In this document: in pieces, positions 43,492 through 55,436 of the stretch
Numbering within the stretch: the stretch's first letter is position 1
Layout of the letters: each line of letters starts with the position of its first letter
Assembly: GCA_964059195.1 (NCBI GenBank)
Contig: CAXKWD010000002.1
Coordinates: 148,445,042 to 148,509,041 of the forward strand
Direction: 5' to 3'
Length of the DNA: 64,000 bases
Source: Ectobius pallidus
Taxonomy: Eukaryota; Arthropoda; Insecta; Blattodea; Ectobiidae
Translations under genes and position numbers: made by a program
The notes under the pieces: model-generated
Database searches by the model: none
What the model was told of the DNA's origin: nothing
What the model saw: the letters and a program-made list of their open reading frames with translations, nothing else

Positions 43492-43559
43492 GGACAATTG
43501 GTTTCTTTGCATGTTTCTGGTTTGTTCGCAAGATCTACAGTGTGGTGAAAGTGGATTAA
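43492..43559 (+). CDS. TM9SF2: TM9SF2 terminal coding exon D with stop codon
   Basis: After the TTTTCAG acceptor the frame reads TIGFFACFWFVRKIYSVVKVD then TAA at 43557-43559. This is the last transmembrane helix and the short cytosolic tail of nonaspanins. The terminal K-x-D is the known COPI-binding Golgi-retention motif of TM9SF proteins (family knowledge). With the three preceding exons it completes about 167 C-terminal residues without a stop or frameshift, which supports an active host gene. Confidence 0.92.
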
Positions 43560-45199
43560 GTGCACAAGTCTTCCCTGGAGAAGAATGTATTTGTGATAAA
43601 CTTGTCCAGCTGTAAGTTACTGAAACAATTCACAAGTGAGTTGTGATAGGTTGGCTTTTAATCACTATAATATCTCTTTCGTGTGACAATATGGTGGTAC
43701 TAGGTGTAATTTTATGAAGTTGATACATTGCACAAAGTCATACTACTCACATATAGGAAGGACTGGAGACAATAAATAATTATGTACTAAATAATTTTCT
43801 GAAAAGTGTTCTGGAACAGACTTGGTGTTTTCAGATTTATTCATAATATTGTGTAACATAAATGTTTCTCATTCTCTGAAGAAGATTGTGTTGCCACAGA
43901 ATATACAGAAAAACTAATGAGTCATGAGATATCAGATAACCATGCCATGAATTCTAGGTATAGAAATAGATGTAGCTATTATTTCACATGTAAGAATTAG
44001 AGAATATGGCATGTGTCTATTTTTCTTCTTTCTTTTTTTGCCATTATGAATTCCGAAAGAATTTTGTTCCAGTGGTAGCAAGAACAAAATGGTAAATCAG
44101 AGGTGCACATCTCTCATTTTACTAAGTAAAACACCTAAATTAAAATTTGTCACATTCAATCAATTTATCTTCTAAGTTCACTGTTTTGTATGAGTGTCTC
44201 AGCATGCATGTGTGTGTGTGTGCGTGTATGTATGTATATGCATCTGATGTGTGTATATAAATATAGATATAAAAAATTTTGATCTTATGTAAGTTAGGTT
44301 TCTTTTTTTTAGCCTTCTTCTCATTCAAGACTTATTTTTATCAAAAGATTGTTGAATGTAACATTGAGCATAAGGTTTATTTCTCGAATTCAGTGTTATC
44401 TATTACTAAAACTGTGCAGACTGATGTTTTTTCTTTTCTTAACACTTTCCACACACAGCTATTGTCATATGTTCTTGGGCAGGAATGGGGAAGAGGCAGG
44501 GAAAGTTAAAACCATCAAATTCAATACTTTCACCATATTTTGGCTAGAACTGCTTATATATAACCAGTGAGTGGGAATCTCACAGTGAAGTGGTAATAAA
44601 TTATCAATAAATTCCTAATATTAACATACAATACTTTACTATTATTATTATTATTATTTATTTATTTATTTTCCAAATAGTGTAACCCTATTTTACCTTG
44701 GTATATTAGGGTTAAAGATATATACATAATAAATTATATGTTTTGTGCTAACATTTGGAACTGTAGATGTGAATTACAAAGTGCTAAGATGGCAAGTAAA
44801 GTATACTACACAATATTACACTAACTTTTAACATAACTTCCTAAATGAATTAGCTTGATAAACTATAAGATGGCACGTAACATATACTACATAATATAAA
44901 TTAACATTTAACATAACACTTACTTCCTAAATTAATTAACTTAATAAACTAATCACTTAACTGCTAAATGGTTTTGCCCTGTCCTTGTCTACAATTAGAA
45001 GTGTTTCTTACACATATTTTTTGTGGGACACACTTTGGTAACTTCACAAAGCTTACAAGAGAATGGGTTGTCTCCTGAGAGCAAGCATAAGGGGTTATTT
45101 ACGGTCACTGTACAGTTCTATAGTACAACTTATAATTTTTTTTTTAGTTCTGTTTATATAAGCATTGAAGTACTTTTATGACCTAGGATTGATTATTAT
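43560..45199 (+). other. TM9SF2 3' UTR and downstream flank
   Basis: No further coding exon is seen. An AATAAA lies near 43771, about 210 bp after the stop codon, and is a plausible polyadenylation signal. Further AATAAA motifs occur near 44595. The rest is AT-rich, with a short TG/TA-rich tract near 44206-44270 and a small ATT repeat at 44640-44655. The exact mRNA end cannot be set without transcript data. Confidence 0.5.
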
Positions 45200-45871
45200 A
45201 TTAATTAGTGGCTTACACAGGGTGGAGTCAATGGAGGTGAAATACAGTTCTAATTCAAGTCTATCGAGTGAAAAGAATGGACAGTCGAATAACAAGTGTG
45301 AAACAGTCTAATTTTCTTCCCGACAAATGCATTTTGGGCAGTCTTTAATATGAAATCTATGGAGATATTTGCCAAATTTGCCGTGGCCGGTTATAAATTG
45401 AGTAAGTATGTAATTAGGCGTTAAGATTTTGCATTTTTCTCTATCGTGAACTGTTGGAAAAAAGTTCCTTGGTCATTCTTGCTTTGTTACTACTAGTCCA
45501 CTGATCATTCCATTTTTGGATTGTTTGTTGCTTAAGGAACGTTTTAATGTACGAGATGGGGCATAATGCATATGAAGATGGCAAGTCAGAATTAGCAGCC
45601 TATTTTGCCAAAGTGTCAGCTCTCTCATTGCCAACAGTTCCAACATGTCCTCTTGCCCAGGTCATACAGATATGTGTTGAGCCTTTAATTATTAGATTTC
45701 TTATTTCATTGGCGATACGGTTCAAATTATATTTATCATTAATTACATATAATGCTGATTGGATATCACTGTAAATAGTAACACTGTTAATTAAGTGGAG
45801 GGAAAGGAAATAGACATTAAATCCATGTCTGGGATATTAATACAAGTAAGAATCAGCTTGAAAAATTTTAT

Positions 45872-45941
45872 GTCATAACCGGGATTTGAACACGGATCTT
45901 CAGCTTAACGCGCTGATGCTCTACCATTGAGCTACCATGAC
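45872..45941 (-). tRNA. tRNA-Asn(GTT)-like sequence, copy 1 (inverted)
   Basis: Inverted copy of the same tRNA-like body, with identical arms and anticodon GTT on the minus strand. It forms one arm of the large inverted repeat with copy 2 (about 45793-46143 against 46094-46393). Confidence 0.5.
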
Positions 45942-46235
45942 AACATGCCAGTACAACATCAAATTCCTCAACTGATTCAGAATACAAGGCAACCCACGGG
46001 AGGTTTCTCCGTTGAGAACACACATCCAATGGTGTCCTACATTTGTAGGTTTCTCCGTTGAGAACACACATCCAATGGTGTCCTACATTTGTAGGTTTCT
46101 CCGTTGAGAACACACATCCAATGGTGTCCTACATTTGTAGGACACCATTGGATGTGTGTTCTCAACGGAGAAACCTCCCGTGGGTTGCCTTGTATTCTGA
46201 ATCAGTTGAGGAATTTGATGTTGTACTGGCATGTT

Positions 46236-46306
46236 GTCATGGTAGCTCAATGGTAGAGCATCAGCGCGTTAAGCTGAAGATCCGTGTTCAAATCCCGGTT
46301 ATGACA
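46236..46306 (+). tRNA. tRNA-Asn(GTT)-like sequence, copy 2
   Basis: The acceptor arms GTCATGG/TTATGAC pair with two G-T wobbles. The D arm is GCTC/GAGC, the anticodon stem TCAGC/GCTGA with loop GCGTTAA gives anticodon GTT, and the T loop TTCAAAT sits on a stem with one mismatch. A box TAGCTCAATGG and B box GTTCAAATCCC are present. It may be a tRNA-derived repeat rather than a working gene, because three copies share a mobile context. Confidence 0.5.
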
Positions 46307-46530
46307 TAAAATTTTTCAAGCTGATTCTTACTTGTATTAATATCCCAGACATGTATTTAATGTCTATTTCCTTTCCCTCCACTTAATTAATAGTATATAA
46401 ATAATAACTTGGCTTCAAAGTACCTACAAATGTAGGACACCATTGGATGTGTGTTCTCAACGGAGAAACCTCCCGTGGGTTGCCTTGTATTCTGAATCAG
46501 TTGAGGAATTTGATGTTGTACTGGCATGTT

Positions 46531-46601
46531 GTCATGGTAGCTCAATGGTAGAGCATCAGCGCGTTAAGCTGAAGATCCGTGTTCAAATCCCGGTTATGAC
46601 A
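46531..46601 (+). tRNA. tRNA-Asn(GTT)-like sequence, copy 3
   Basis: Identical in the tRNA body to copy 2 and within the same about 200-bp flank (start GTAGGACACCATTGGATGTG, end CAAGCTGATTCTTACTTGTA). It lies just inside the right border of the insertion. Confidence 0.5.
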
Positions 46602-47225
46602 TAAAATTTTTCAAGCTGATTCTTACTTGTAGTAACACTGTGTTTATTTTTGTAGCACCATTTAATTGCCTCTCTTATTGCTAGCAGTTCTGACTGGTAT
46701 ACCGAACATTCTGGAGAAAGCTTAAAAATAGCAGAAGTATGTTCAATCGAGTCTGAGTAGGTAACAAAAGCGCAACCCACTCTAGCGCTCTGGCTTGAAC
46801 ACTCTTGCAGACGTGAGCCATCTGTAAAAACTGAGAACTGATGGGCATTGGTAGTACAATTGTCTTTAAGACAGGATATATAACTTGACGGATGTCCAGC
46901 TTGGAGTGGATTTACTGGTTTCTGAATTTGTAAGTGAGATAATTCTTGAGGAACCTTTCGGCCCAGTTTTAAATTGTTAATACTGACTTTTTTATGCAAG
47001 TTATAAATAGGGGTTCCACTCCTGTTATGATTTGTGCTGCTTCATTCGATACTTTACTAAGAAGGGTTTCAAGAACCATATCGTCAGCTGAGATCTCGAC
47101 TGCAGAATATTGTGTTGTTCCCCTGTGATGGATGAATATATCTTGTGGTGAAATTGTCTTCTTCTGGGATGTCAAAATTAATAATTTTTCCTCTGGGTTT
47201 TCTTGGTGGACGTTTTCCAAACTTT

Positions 47226-48016
47226 TAATCCTGTGTGATGTGCATATCCTTCAAAAGATTGGCTTCTATTTCATGACCATCTTCTCAGAAGTGCGCTGAG
47301 CTGTGGTTGACTTTCTGTTTGCTGATACTTGATATTTCGGAAGTGTGCTTTAACTGTACTGCCAAGGTTTCTTTTAGTTTGACCAATGATTTGTTAGGAA
47401 CTTCCTTGTCTTTGTGGTCTGCCTTAATTAGTGTCATGATGTTCATTAAGTTTTCAGGGCTTGTTTTGTATTAAATTCCTAAATAACTTTTTGTAATCTG
47501 ATAGCCTAAGCTCTGAAACATGTGAGAAAAATGCAAAATTGATAGCTTGGGACAAATTGTTCATCGAAAAAACAGGAAATTTACAAGACAGCCTCATCAG
47601 AGGGACTACACAACACCCAGCAGTTGAGATCAGTTAACGATGAGAGTGATTAATTTCTTGAAACATGTCTGTGGGTCGTGTTACAATATTTAAAACTAGC
47701 AATTCGTGGTAACTAAAATTTAGCTAGATTCATAATGTCTGTATGATTCTTTTTTCTTAATGATTTTCCATTGTGGGATGTAGTGCATCTACCTATACAC
47801 AAAACTCTGACACAAATGATATAGCATTTTGTTGGCATAAAGTATTTTATTTAAATTACATCTACAAACTTGTAAAGTTATGTTTATAATAGCTATAATA
47901 GGAGTATTATTTCTCCATATAAACTTGTTTTTTGCATAGTGCATATCTGTGCAACTCATACCTAAATAGTTAATAGAGCTGTGCTTCTTCATATCCTTAA
48001 TTCATGTACACTCATA
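47226..48016. other. flank with weak repeat-like sequence
   Basis: Minus-strand frames near 47450-47230 (for example KADHKDKEVPNKSLVKLKET) look coding but belong to no family I recognise. A segment near 47655-47675 (TTTCTTGAAACATGTCTGTG) resembles Penelope ends only loosely. No feature is firmly supported. Confidence 0.4.
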
Positions 48017-48018
48017 TA

Positions 48019-49359
48019 CCGTCATATGGGGTAATTTCGGACGTTTTTTGCTTATTTTTTACTGTACGTTGGTTACCATCAGACGTACGAAATTTATTTA
48101 TTTTTGGATGAATAGGTTAACAATCTAGGAGCACTATAAATGCTGAGAGGTGCAACTAATTGTTTACCTCAAAGTTTTAAAAGATAATAAAAGTTGTCCG
48201 AATTTACCCCGCTGGTTGGGGTAACTTCGGACAGACAATAGTTTTTCATTTCTGTCCGTGTTTTCCCCATGTATGGGGTTATTTCGGACACAGAATAACA
48301 AAAAAAATATATATTGAACTGTATCATTAGGGAAATGCTTGCCTTGGAAAAATCCATTATCCTCTCTGCATGCTTGGCGCCCCTCTTAACAACCACGTGT
48401 TTCCTTCCCGGGTCATCACACAGATTAGTTTCGTCGTAATTTAAGATGTTTTCAGGTGGAATTCCCTCCAAAGTTGGCTGCAAGTTGTCAAAATATTCCC
48501 GGACAGACTCAATGCTGACTTCTGCACGAGCTCTTTTAATATTTTCAGAAAGCCGAACTGAAGGAACATTAGCATGCTTCTTCAATAAAGATCTTATCCA
48601 TTCAACTCCTGGAAGATTATTAGTAAAGCGTTTTTCTTTTCTTCCCACTCTGTCAAGATACCGGATATCAGTTGAAGTTAGAGGATATCCCCAATGTGCT
48701 GCCCTCAGGATACCATGTACCAGCATTTCTTCCTCTTCACTATCTAAGACAGTTGGTGCTCCAATTGCTTTAGGGTTTGTGCGATTAACCTTATTTTCCT
48801 AGGTGGATCGTGGTACCCTAAAATACTCTTGGGCCTTGCGATAGGTCATTTTTCCGGATTTAATGGCTTTTACTGCTTCAGCCAGTTTCTTTTCATCATA
48901 ATTACCATAGATCTGCCTTCCCGGCTTCCTTTTGTAGACACGCGGCATCGTCCGAAATTACCCCAGGGTTGAAGAAATTTACAAAGAACCGTATGTGAAA
49001 TTGAAACTGTGCAGAAAAAATACATGGAATAATCACACATACGTTTGTGCACAACTGCAGAAATTATAGCAACAGATTAGAAGCAGTTTGATTCTTTAAT
49101 TAGCCGAGAATACTAACAATTTTCAGTAACATCTGTTCATGCTAAAATAAAGCCGACAACAATGATCCCTTGTAGCGAGCACGTGCCTTCGGTAATGCAA
49201 AGTTCACGTGCAAAACTAGGTGCAGGTGTTCAAGTTAAACACAAAAACTGCGCGCGCGAAAATTAAATCACGGTGTGATGCATAGTAGCCAACATAAAAC
49301 GAAAAGATAGCATTTTGTCCGAAATTACCTAATAAGTCCGAAATTACCCCATATGACGG
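48019..49359 (-). mobile_element. pogo-like DNA transposon, internally deleted
   Basis: The inverted ends CCGTCATATGGGGTAATTTC lie between TA dinucleotides (48017-48018, 49360-49361). Length 1341 bp. The motif GTCCGAAATTACCCC or its complement occurs eight times: 48028, 48196, 48218, 48254, 48275, 48950, 49317 and 49336. The minus-strand transposase is truncated in the DDE domain. A TA target and a psq-type HTH indicate the pogo branch of IS630/Tc1-mariner. Confidence 0.8.
48169..48948 (-). pseudogene. pogo-like transposase, truncated
   Basis: ATG at 48948: a basic start (MPRVYKRKPGRQIYGNYDEK), then a psq helix-turn-helix ending EYFRVPRST, a TAG, then 185 uninterrupted residues including EWIRSLLKKHANVPSVRLSE (CENP-B-type HTH region) and LNYDETNLCDD, the first catalytic Asp motif of pogo/jerky-type DDE domains. 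Sequence after FSKASISLMI is unrelated, so the second half of the catalytic core is deleted. The start codon directly follows one of the repeated GTCCGAAATTACCCC motifs (48950-48964). Confidence 0.75.
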
Positions 49360-49361
49360 TA

Positions 49362-51520
49362 CACTGATATAAGAAATTAAGGTATGTAAAGATTTCAGAA
49401 AATGCACTGGCAATAATATTAATGATGTAAGATTCACTGACATGCTGGTTATAGGTTTAAAGGAGCCTTATAGGTTATGAATGAATTAAATTCAATCTGA
49501 AAACAATCTGTCTGGATTACATTAGATCTGTTACTTGCAAGTAAGTGAGGAGAGTTTAAACTAAAAATTACAATTAGGCTAAATGTAATGCTGATATCGG
49601 TAGCCGTACATATCGATAGAATATACAATATTATATGAAAATCAGCTGTGTTTAATTATTCTATGACTAGATGTTTTTTAAATCTTTTATTTATATTTGT
49701 TCACACTGACATCATTAAAAAGCAATGAATCAATCAAGCTAACAATAACAAACCAATCAATAGTTTGATAGGTTACGTTTAGGATAGAGTAGGCCATGCA
49801 ATATTATTGTAGCAACTTATGTTATGCCTGATAAAAGAAGTATTAATGAATGTTTATGTGCTGTCAAGTGGAAAATAATAAAGTTTATGTAAAGTACCAG
49901 CTGTATAGAACTTCTGGAAATCAAAGCATGCTCTTTAGTAAGTAATTTTATCTGTTATTTCTATATCTGAGCTTGCCTTGTTTACCTTAGTTACAAATGC
50001 TGTTTGTGGTAGCTCAGACGCGCATTATCTGTTCTCTAGAGCCAATCAAAATGCTTCGGGGCCCGGACATCGCATTTTAAATAATAGATTAGTATTAGTA
50101 TGTTTATGGATAATTTAAGGACTTCCTTATAGATAGATACACTGTATAGATCAGGAGTTGATAAAAATGATGCAGAGAGCTATTACTTTTAACCTTTAAA
50201 CTTTTGTCTTTTGTAAGCCAAAACAAATTTCATATGAGCAGCTTAGACAGTGAGCTTAGTGTTATTAATAAGGCCCGGATTTTTATAAACCCTGTTGTAG
50301 TTTCTTAAACATATTAAAATAATTTTATTTTAGTTTGTAACCATTTTGAGACAAGTGTGTGTGTGTGTGTGTGTGTGTTTTTTTTTTTTTTTTCACACCT
50401 TAATAAGTACAAACACATTGAAAAGTATATTAATGCATTATATTTTCACTTAAATTTCCATGGTTCTGAATCATAATGCTATAGGAATACTTTTTTCTTA
50501 ATTTTAGAATCACCCATCATTTCCAATACCACCATTTGAAATCAACAAGAATGTTTATCAATTAATCAGTCAGCTTTCAGAATCATTTACTTTCAGCATC
50601 TTGCTGGAGCAAACATTGTGAATAAACTGCAAAGGCAAGCTTCTTAAGAATGCCTTTAATTTGCTCCTAAAGAAACCGGGGATTTTGGTTCACTAACGAT
50701 TTTCTTTACCGGGACAGTGGGGTGCCAAATTACTAAATGCATTGCTATATTTTATCTTGCAGTACAGTAAAATGTACTGGCAGCAATGAACAAGAAGCAA
50801 AATGTAGGCAGAACAATAATAATTAGATTAATTACATATTATTAGTTTGGTAAGTATGTTAGACCTACAGACAGGACACACGTTTTGTAGAGACTTACAA
50901 TGACAGCAGTTATTCCAGTTAATCCTTCACTTCAGTGACAAAAACAGTTTGTGTGTCGGGATGAGATAAAAATTGCTAACTCTCATACGGTTAGGGTTAG
51001 GCAGTCAGTGTATTATAATAAATCTTAAAGTAAAAAGCAGGCATCTGTGACGCAGTGTGGAAAGTGTTAATTTTGAGTTAAAGGAGGTGTGCACATCATT
51101 AGGGTTAGATAAATTCCCTGTAGGCCTATGAACTTTTATAACTTATGCATAGTTTTCATTATACTTACCATGTTCCTATCCTTTTACTTAGTCAAGGTTA
51201 TGTTGAGTAATAATCATGAAGGTAAATACTTGTATATTTATTTCTGATTTGTATATATATGAGGCTTACATTTGAAGAAACACTTATCCTCGGCATTAAA
51301 TACATTTGTCACTTTTAAGGAATATTTTCACATTCAGCAATTTTGTTTGTTTCAATAATTTCTTTTGAGAGATTATTTTTGCAGCAAAATGTAGCTAACA
51401 CTTCTGACATAACCTGAGTTTCCGTGTTCCAGTATTCCCAAGAAAATTGTTCCTTATCCCAAGCAAGTGTAAATTCCTCATTTCTATCTTGCCATTGTTT
51501 AGCAGAACTTTTGCTTATAC
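49362..51520. other. flank without recognised genes
   Basis: AT-rich sequence. A (GT)n tract followed by a T-run lies at 50355-50392. Open frames are short and unremarkable. No element termini could be paired. Confidence 0.5.
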
Positions 51521-52731
51521 TAGGGTGTCCAGACGGAATTGTCCCTTTTTTGATTGACTGGTCCCGTTGTCCCAATGAAACTTAACAGGATGCAAAATGT
51601 CCCCTTTTAAAATTCTATTCTTACTATCCTTTTTTCATTAAGTTTTTCCTGTGTGATCAGATGAGAACAGGTTTAATGTTGAAAATGTTAAGACTATGGT
51701 TATGGTCAAAACACATTTCCTGATGGTTTTGCATAAGTTCCTATAATTTTCTGTTGGAACACCCAAACCTTTTGCAGGGAATACAGAAGTCATAGAAACA
51801 TCAAAGAAAGACTGGTGCAGATACCAGATGCAGTGAAGTGCAAATAAGATTTTGCTTAAGAAACTTCAATTAAACTAAGAGTTAGGCAAGGATTTTAATA
51901 AGGTAAAAGTATTTTTGGAATCTATTTGTAAGGTTACTGCAAATATTTTTAGTATAAGTTGACAGTGACTGTAGTGATTATTGTAATTAAGTTAAGTACT
52001 GTTCACTTTTTTGGTCTAAATTAAAATTTAATTTAATTATTAAATAGAATACAGTGATACCTCGAGATACGAGTTTAATTCGTTCCGTAACCTTGCTCGT
52101 ATGTCAATTTGCTCGTATCTCAAGCACTTTTCCCCATTGAAATTAATTGAAATGCCATTAATCCGTTCCAGCCCCAAAAATGCTACCCCCAGTTGTTTTT
52201 GTTACATGTTTTTGAATAAGAAAAATTTATTTATAAATGACAAATATTGTATAAAAACATAATAAAAGAGAATGTAAAGCAAAAAAAAACTGGTTTTATA
52301 AATTGTACATACATATTTGTTACACTTTCTTCAGACCCATGGTTATAAAAAGAAATGTGATAAAGTACGTAAATGCACAAAAAGCGCAAAGCCCTAGAAA
52401 AACTTAGCGAAGATGCTTCGACAGCGAGGTAAACAAGCACACGGGGGGAATACGTGGGATAATGCACGAGACGCAGACGCAGTATCTGGTGGGCCATGTG
52501 CAGCGTCGCAGCTGGTCGTTCCTCGTATCTCAAATGTCGCTCGTATTTCAAAACAAAACTTCGCTCGCTCGGCAGCTCGTATCTCAAATAACTCGTATGT
52601 TAGGGCACTCGTATCTCGAGGTACCACTGCATTTATAATATTTACCTAATTATGGGTTCTGTTTTCTTGGTAATCCGGCATGATGCATCTGAGTACCCCG
52701 TGTTTTCATTTTTTTAAATATGGTCACCCTA
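51521..52731. mobile_element. hAT-type MITE
   Basis: The ends TAGGGTGTCC and the complement of TAGGGTGACC are flanked by GCTTATAC and ACTTACAC, an imperfect 8-bp duplication. No coding sequence. It is interrupted by the pogo-type MITE at 52052-52629. Its own length without that insertion is about 630 bp. Confidence 0.6.
52052..52629. mobile_element. pogo/Tigger-type MITE with palindromic ends
   Basis: CAGTGATACCTCGAGATACGA and, inverted, CAGTGGTACCTCGAGATACGA form the ends. The left flank is TA, the right CA (mutated TA). Repeated CTCGTATCTCAA-like motifs occur just inside both ends. 578 bp, no transposase. Confidence 0.75.
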
Positions 52732-53936
52732 ACTTACACTCATTAGAATATATCAAAAATTGAATACCATCCAAAAAAGTTTAATTGAAGCTTCAGGATT
52801 TTATCAATAAATTCAAGGTAGGTGCTTGTGAATTTATCTTGAGAGAACGTGGACATAGAGTTGTATTTATTGCAAATACAGAAGCAAGTAGTGAATAACT
52901 AAAAACATGGCATATATATTAGAAATTGATGAAAGTGAAGCATTATTGATAATATAATGAGCTGGGAAGTAAGTGTTACAAATTCCAACTCATTATATAT
53001 TATCAAAACTGTTCGCTATTTGTATCATTGTAAGCAAAGATTGTTTATGGATAGATAATATATTATAATATTGATTGCTTTGCCAATGGTGATAATCATG
53101 CTGCATCACTTTCATCACTTATTTTTTATATTAAACTCTTTTTTTACTAGGCCACTAATAATATTGTTTTATTAATATTGTATTTATCACTATATGAGAT
53201 TTACCACACATAAATTATACATTATTTTCATTAGCAGCTTGTATACATGCAAATGATTACTGCTTCTAATCAAAGAAGCACAGGTATGAAGATGTTTCAG
53301 TGCAGTTTTGTCAGTTTACATTAAAAATAAGTGTACATGGGTGCAATAAAATGAAAGTGATAAAAATAAAATCCCTCACCCCTTTCACTCTTACTCGTCC
53401 TTTTCATTTGCCTCCTACCCTCCTCTTTCCTAACTTAGCTCCCTTTCTTTTCCTTTTCCTTTCCCTCTCCCCTTCTCCCTTCCTACTATGCTCTCCTCAT
53501 TTTCCCTCTTTCTGTTTCTCCCACTCACCCTTCATCTCATTTTCCTGCTACTCTCCCTTATCTTACTTTTCTCTTCCACTCCCCCTGTCTTTCATTTCAA
53601 GAATAAAAAGATCTAAATTTTTAAAAACCCAAAATCCTAAAACTACTAAGATTTAAAAAGTAAAATAATTCTAGAATCCTAAATAATCAGAACTTGGAAA
53701 ATAGTGAAATCCAAAATATAAATTAATCAGAATTGTAAGAAACTTAAGAATCCATGTATTCAATAATTAAACAATCCAATAACCTAACCTAAAACATATT
53801 TACCTAAAATTAAAAAAATCCATAACTTTGTGTCAGCAATCCCAAAATTCAGAAGAAAAAAAATCAAGAATAAGTAAAACTGAAGATTGTGAAATTGAGT
53901 ATTAGAGCGTGGGCTACTGTATACCTTCCATCCCCC
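52732..53936. other. flank, pyrimidine-rich patch
   Basis: Nothing coding is recognised. A strongly CT-rich tract at about 53371-53595 gives a spurious Phe/Pro/Ser/Leu-rich frame. It is followed by A-rich sequence with many AATCC-like words. Confidence 0.5.
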
Positions 53937-54331
53937 CCCCCCCCCCATGGGATTTTCCGACTCACATATTTTTTTGTTGGTATTGCCATCTAGTTTCAGT
54001 TTTTAGTTGTTTGCCCCTTATCAATTACAGCATTTACCCGGAAACCCCGGAAAACTACAGAAGTCCGGAGAAAACTAGTTTGTTCTAATTTTCTTTGTTC
54101 TTGGCTCCTAATATGCCCAGGGAATTTCTGAATCACATATTTCTTGTTGGTATTGCCATCTAGATTAAGTTTTTAGTTGTTTGCCCCTTTTCAATTACAG
54201 CATATCCCCAGAAAACAACAGAAATCCGGAGAAATTACTTTGTTTTAATTTGTCTTTGTTCTTTGCATCTCATATTTTTTGTTGGTATTGCCATCTAATT
54301 TAAGGTTTCAGTTGTTTGCCTCTTACCAATT

Positions 54332-54588
54332 CCGGGGTGCGCGGGCAAAGAGAGTTAAATCCACCATCCTAAAAAATTGAGATGTGTCCATAGAGTTATA
54401 GATAAAAATGTTCTTTACATTTGTGTTAAGTCCAATAAGTCATATTCACAAACGTATGGTAGTTATGGACGTGTGCCTCATGGGTTTATCTATCTCTGAA
54501 GCGATGTTGGGCTGTTATAGTGTGTTAAGTCACTCTAATTCTCAGTTACAAGAAAGTGGTCTTAACTCTCTTTTTCCGCGCACCCTGG
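54332..54588. mobile_element. 257-bp MITE nested in the left arm
   Basis: CCGGGGTGCGCGGGCAAAGA and its inverted counterpart (CCAGGGTGCGCGGAAAAAGA), both continuing GAGTTAA, are flanked by AATT on each side (54328-54331, 54589-54592). The host repeat reads through AATT in its other copies. No coding sequence. TIRs of about 27 bp with a 4-bp duplication; superfamily unknown. Confidence 0.8.
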
Positions 54589-55436
54589 AATTACAACATA
54601 TCCCCAGAAAACCCGGAATACCACGTACATACAGAGAAAATGACAATGTTTTATTTCTTTAATCTTTGTTATTTGCTTCTAATATTCATGTTTTTTTGTT
54701 TTTTTGTTTTGGTATTGCCATCTAGATTAAGGTCTGTTGTTTGCCCATTATCAATTACAGCATGTCCCCGGAAAACTCCGGAAACCCGGAGAAAATGACT
54801 TCGTAATTTTTTTTTAAATCTTAGTTCTTTGCTCCTAGTATTCAAAGGGCGTTGGTGGCATATATGGTTTTGTGTTGGTATTGCCATCTAAATTAAGGTT
54901 TCAGTTGTTTGCCCGTTATCAATTACAGCATATCCCCAGAAAACTCGGAAAACCACGGAAATCCGGAGAAAATTACTTTGTTTTAATTTTTTTAATCTTA
55001 GTTCTTTGCTCCAAGTATTCAAAGGGAATTGGTGACTTATATGTTTTGTATTGGTATTCCCATCTAGATTAAGGTTTCAGTTGTTTGTCCCCTATCAATT
55101 ACAGCAAATACCCAGAAAACTCCGGAAACCCGGAGAAAATGACTTTGTTTAAATTTTTAAAAATCTTAGTTCTTTGCCCCTAATATTGAAAGGGAATTGG
55201 TGACTTATATGGTTTTGTATTGGTATTGCCATCTAGATTAAGGTTTCAGTTGTTTGCCCCTTACGAATTACAGCATTTTCCCGGGAAACTCCGAAAATCC
55301 GCAGAAAATGAGTTCGTTTTAATTTATTAAAAATCTTTGTTCTTTGATCCTAACATACTCAGGGAATTTCTGACTTACAGATTTTTTGTTGGAATTGTCA
55401 TCTAGATTAAGGTTTCAGCTGTTTGCCCGTTATCAA

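Larger units (their letters stand above)
45788..46629. mobile_element. tRNA-containing retro-insertion with inverted and direct repeats
   Basis: 842 bp inserted with a 12-bp duplication TAGTAACACTGT (45776-45787, 46630-46641). It comprises three copies of an about 200-bp unit containing a tRNA-like sequence, the first inverted and the other two direct, and three copies of a 46-bp segment (start GGTTTCTCCGTTGAGAACAC at about 46002, 46048 and 46094). A long duplication of this kind implies target-primed reverse transcription, i.e. a SINE-like origin. Confidence 0.65.
45200..47225 (-). pseudogene. I-type LINE fragment: RNase H and zinc knuckle
   Basis: On the minus strand the RNase H domain starts FTDGSRLQECSSQSARVGCA, continues YQSELLAIREAIKWCYKNKH (catalytic Glu), is split by the insertion at 45788-46629, then resumes YSDIQSALYVI (Asp) and ARGHVGTVGNERADTLAKL (Asp). 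A terminal block CPKCICREEN...HLLFDCPFF follows. Removing the insertion with one duplication restores HSVTIYSDIQ exactly. Upstream (47220-46969) is RT C-terminal sequence. RT and endonuclease are absent, so it is a truncated relic. Confidence 0.75.

Noticed and set aside
45872..46601. Three functional tRNA-Asn genes
   Set aside because: Kept only as tRNA-like sequences: they share a mobile flank, sit in one retro-insertion, and the T stem has a mismatch.
45788..46629. CRISPR-like array (46-bp repeats)
   Set aside because: Eukaryotic context, only three contiguous repeats without spacers, and the repeat is part of a tRNA-bearing retro-insertion.
53300..53656. 118-codon Pro/Ser/Leu/Phe-rich frame
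   Set aside because: A CT-rich low-complexity patch; no domain and no promoter or splice context.
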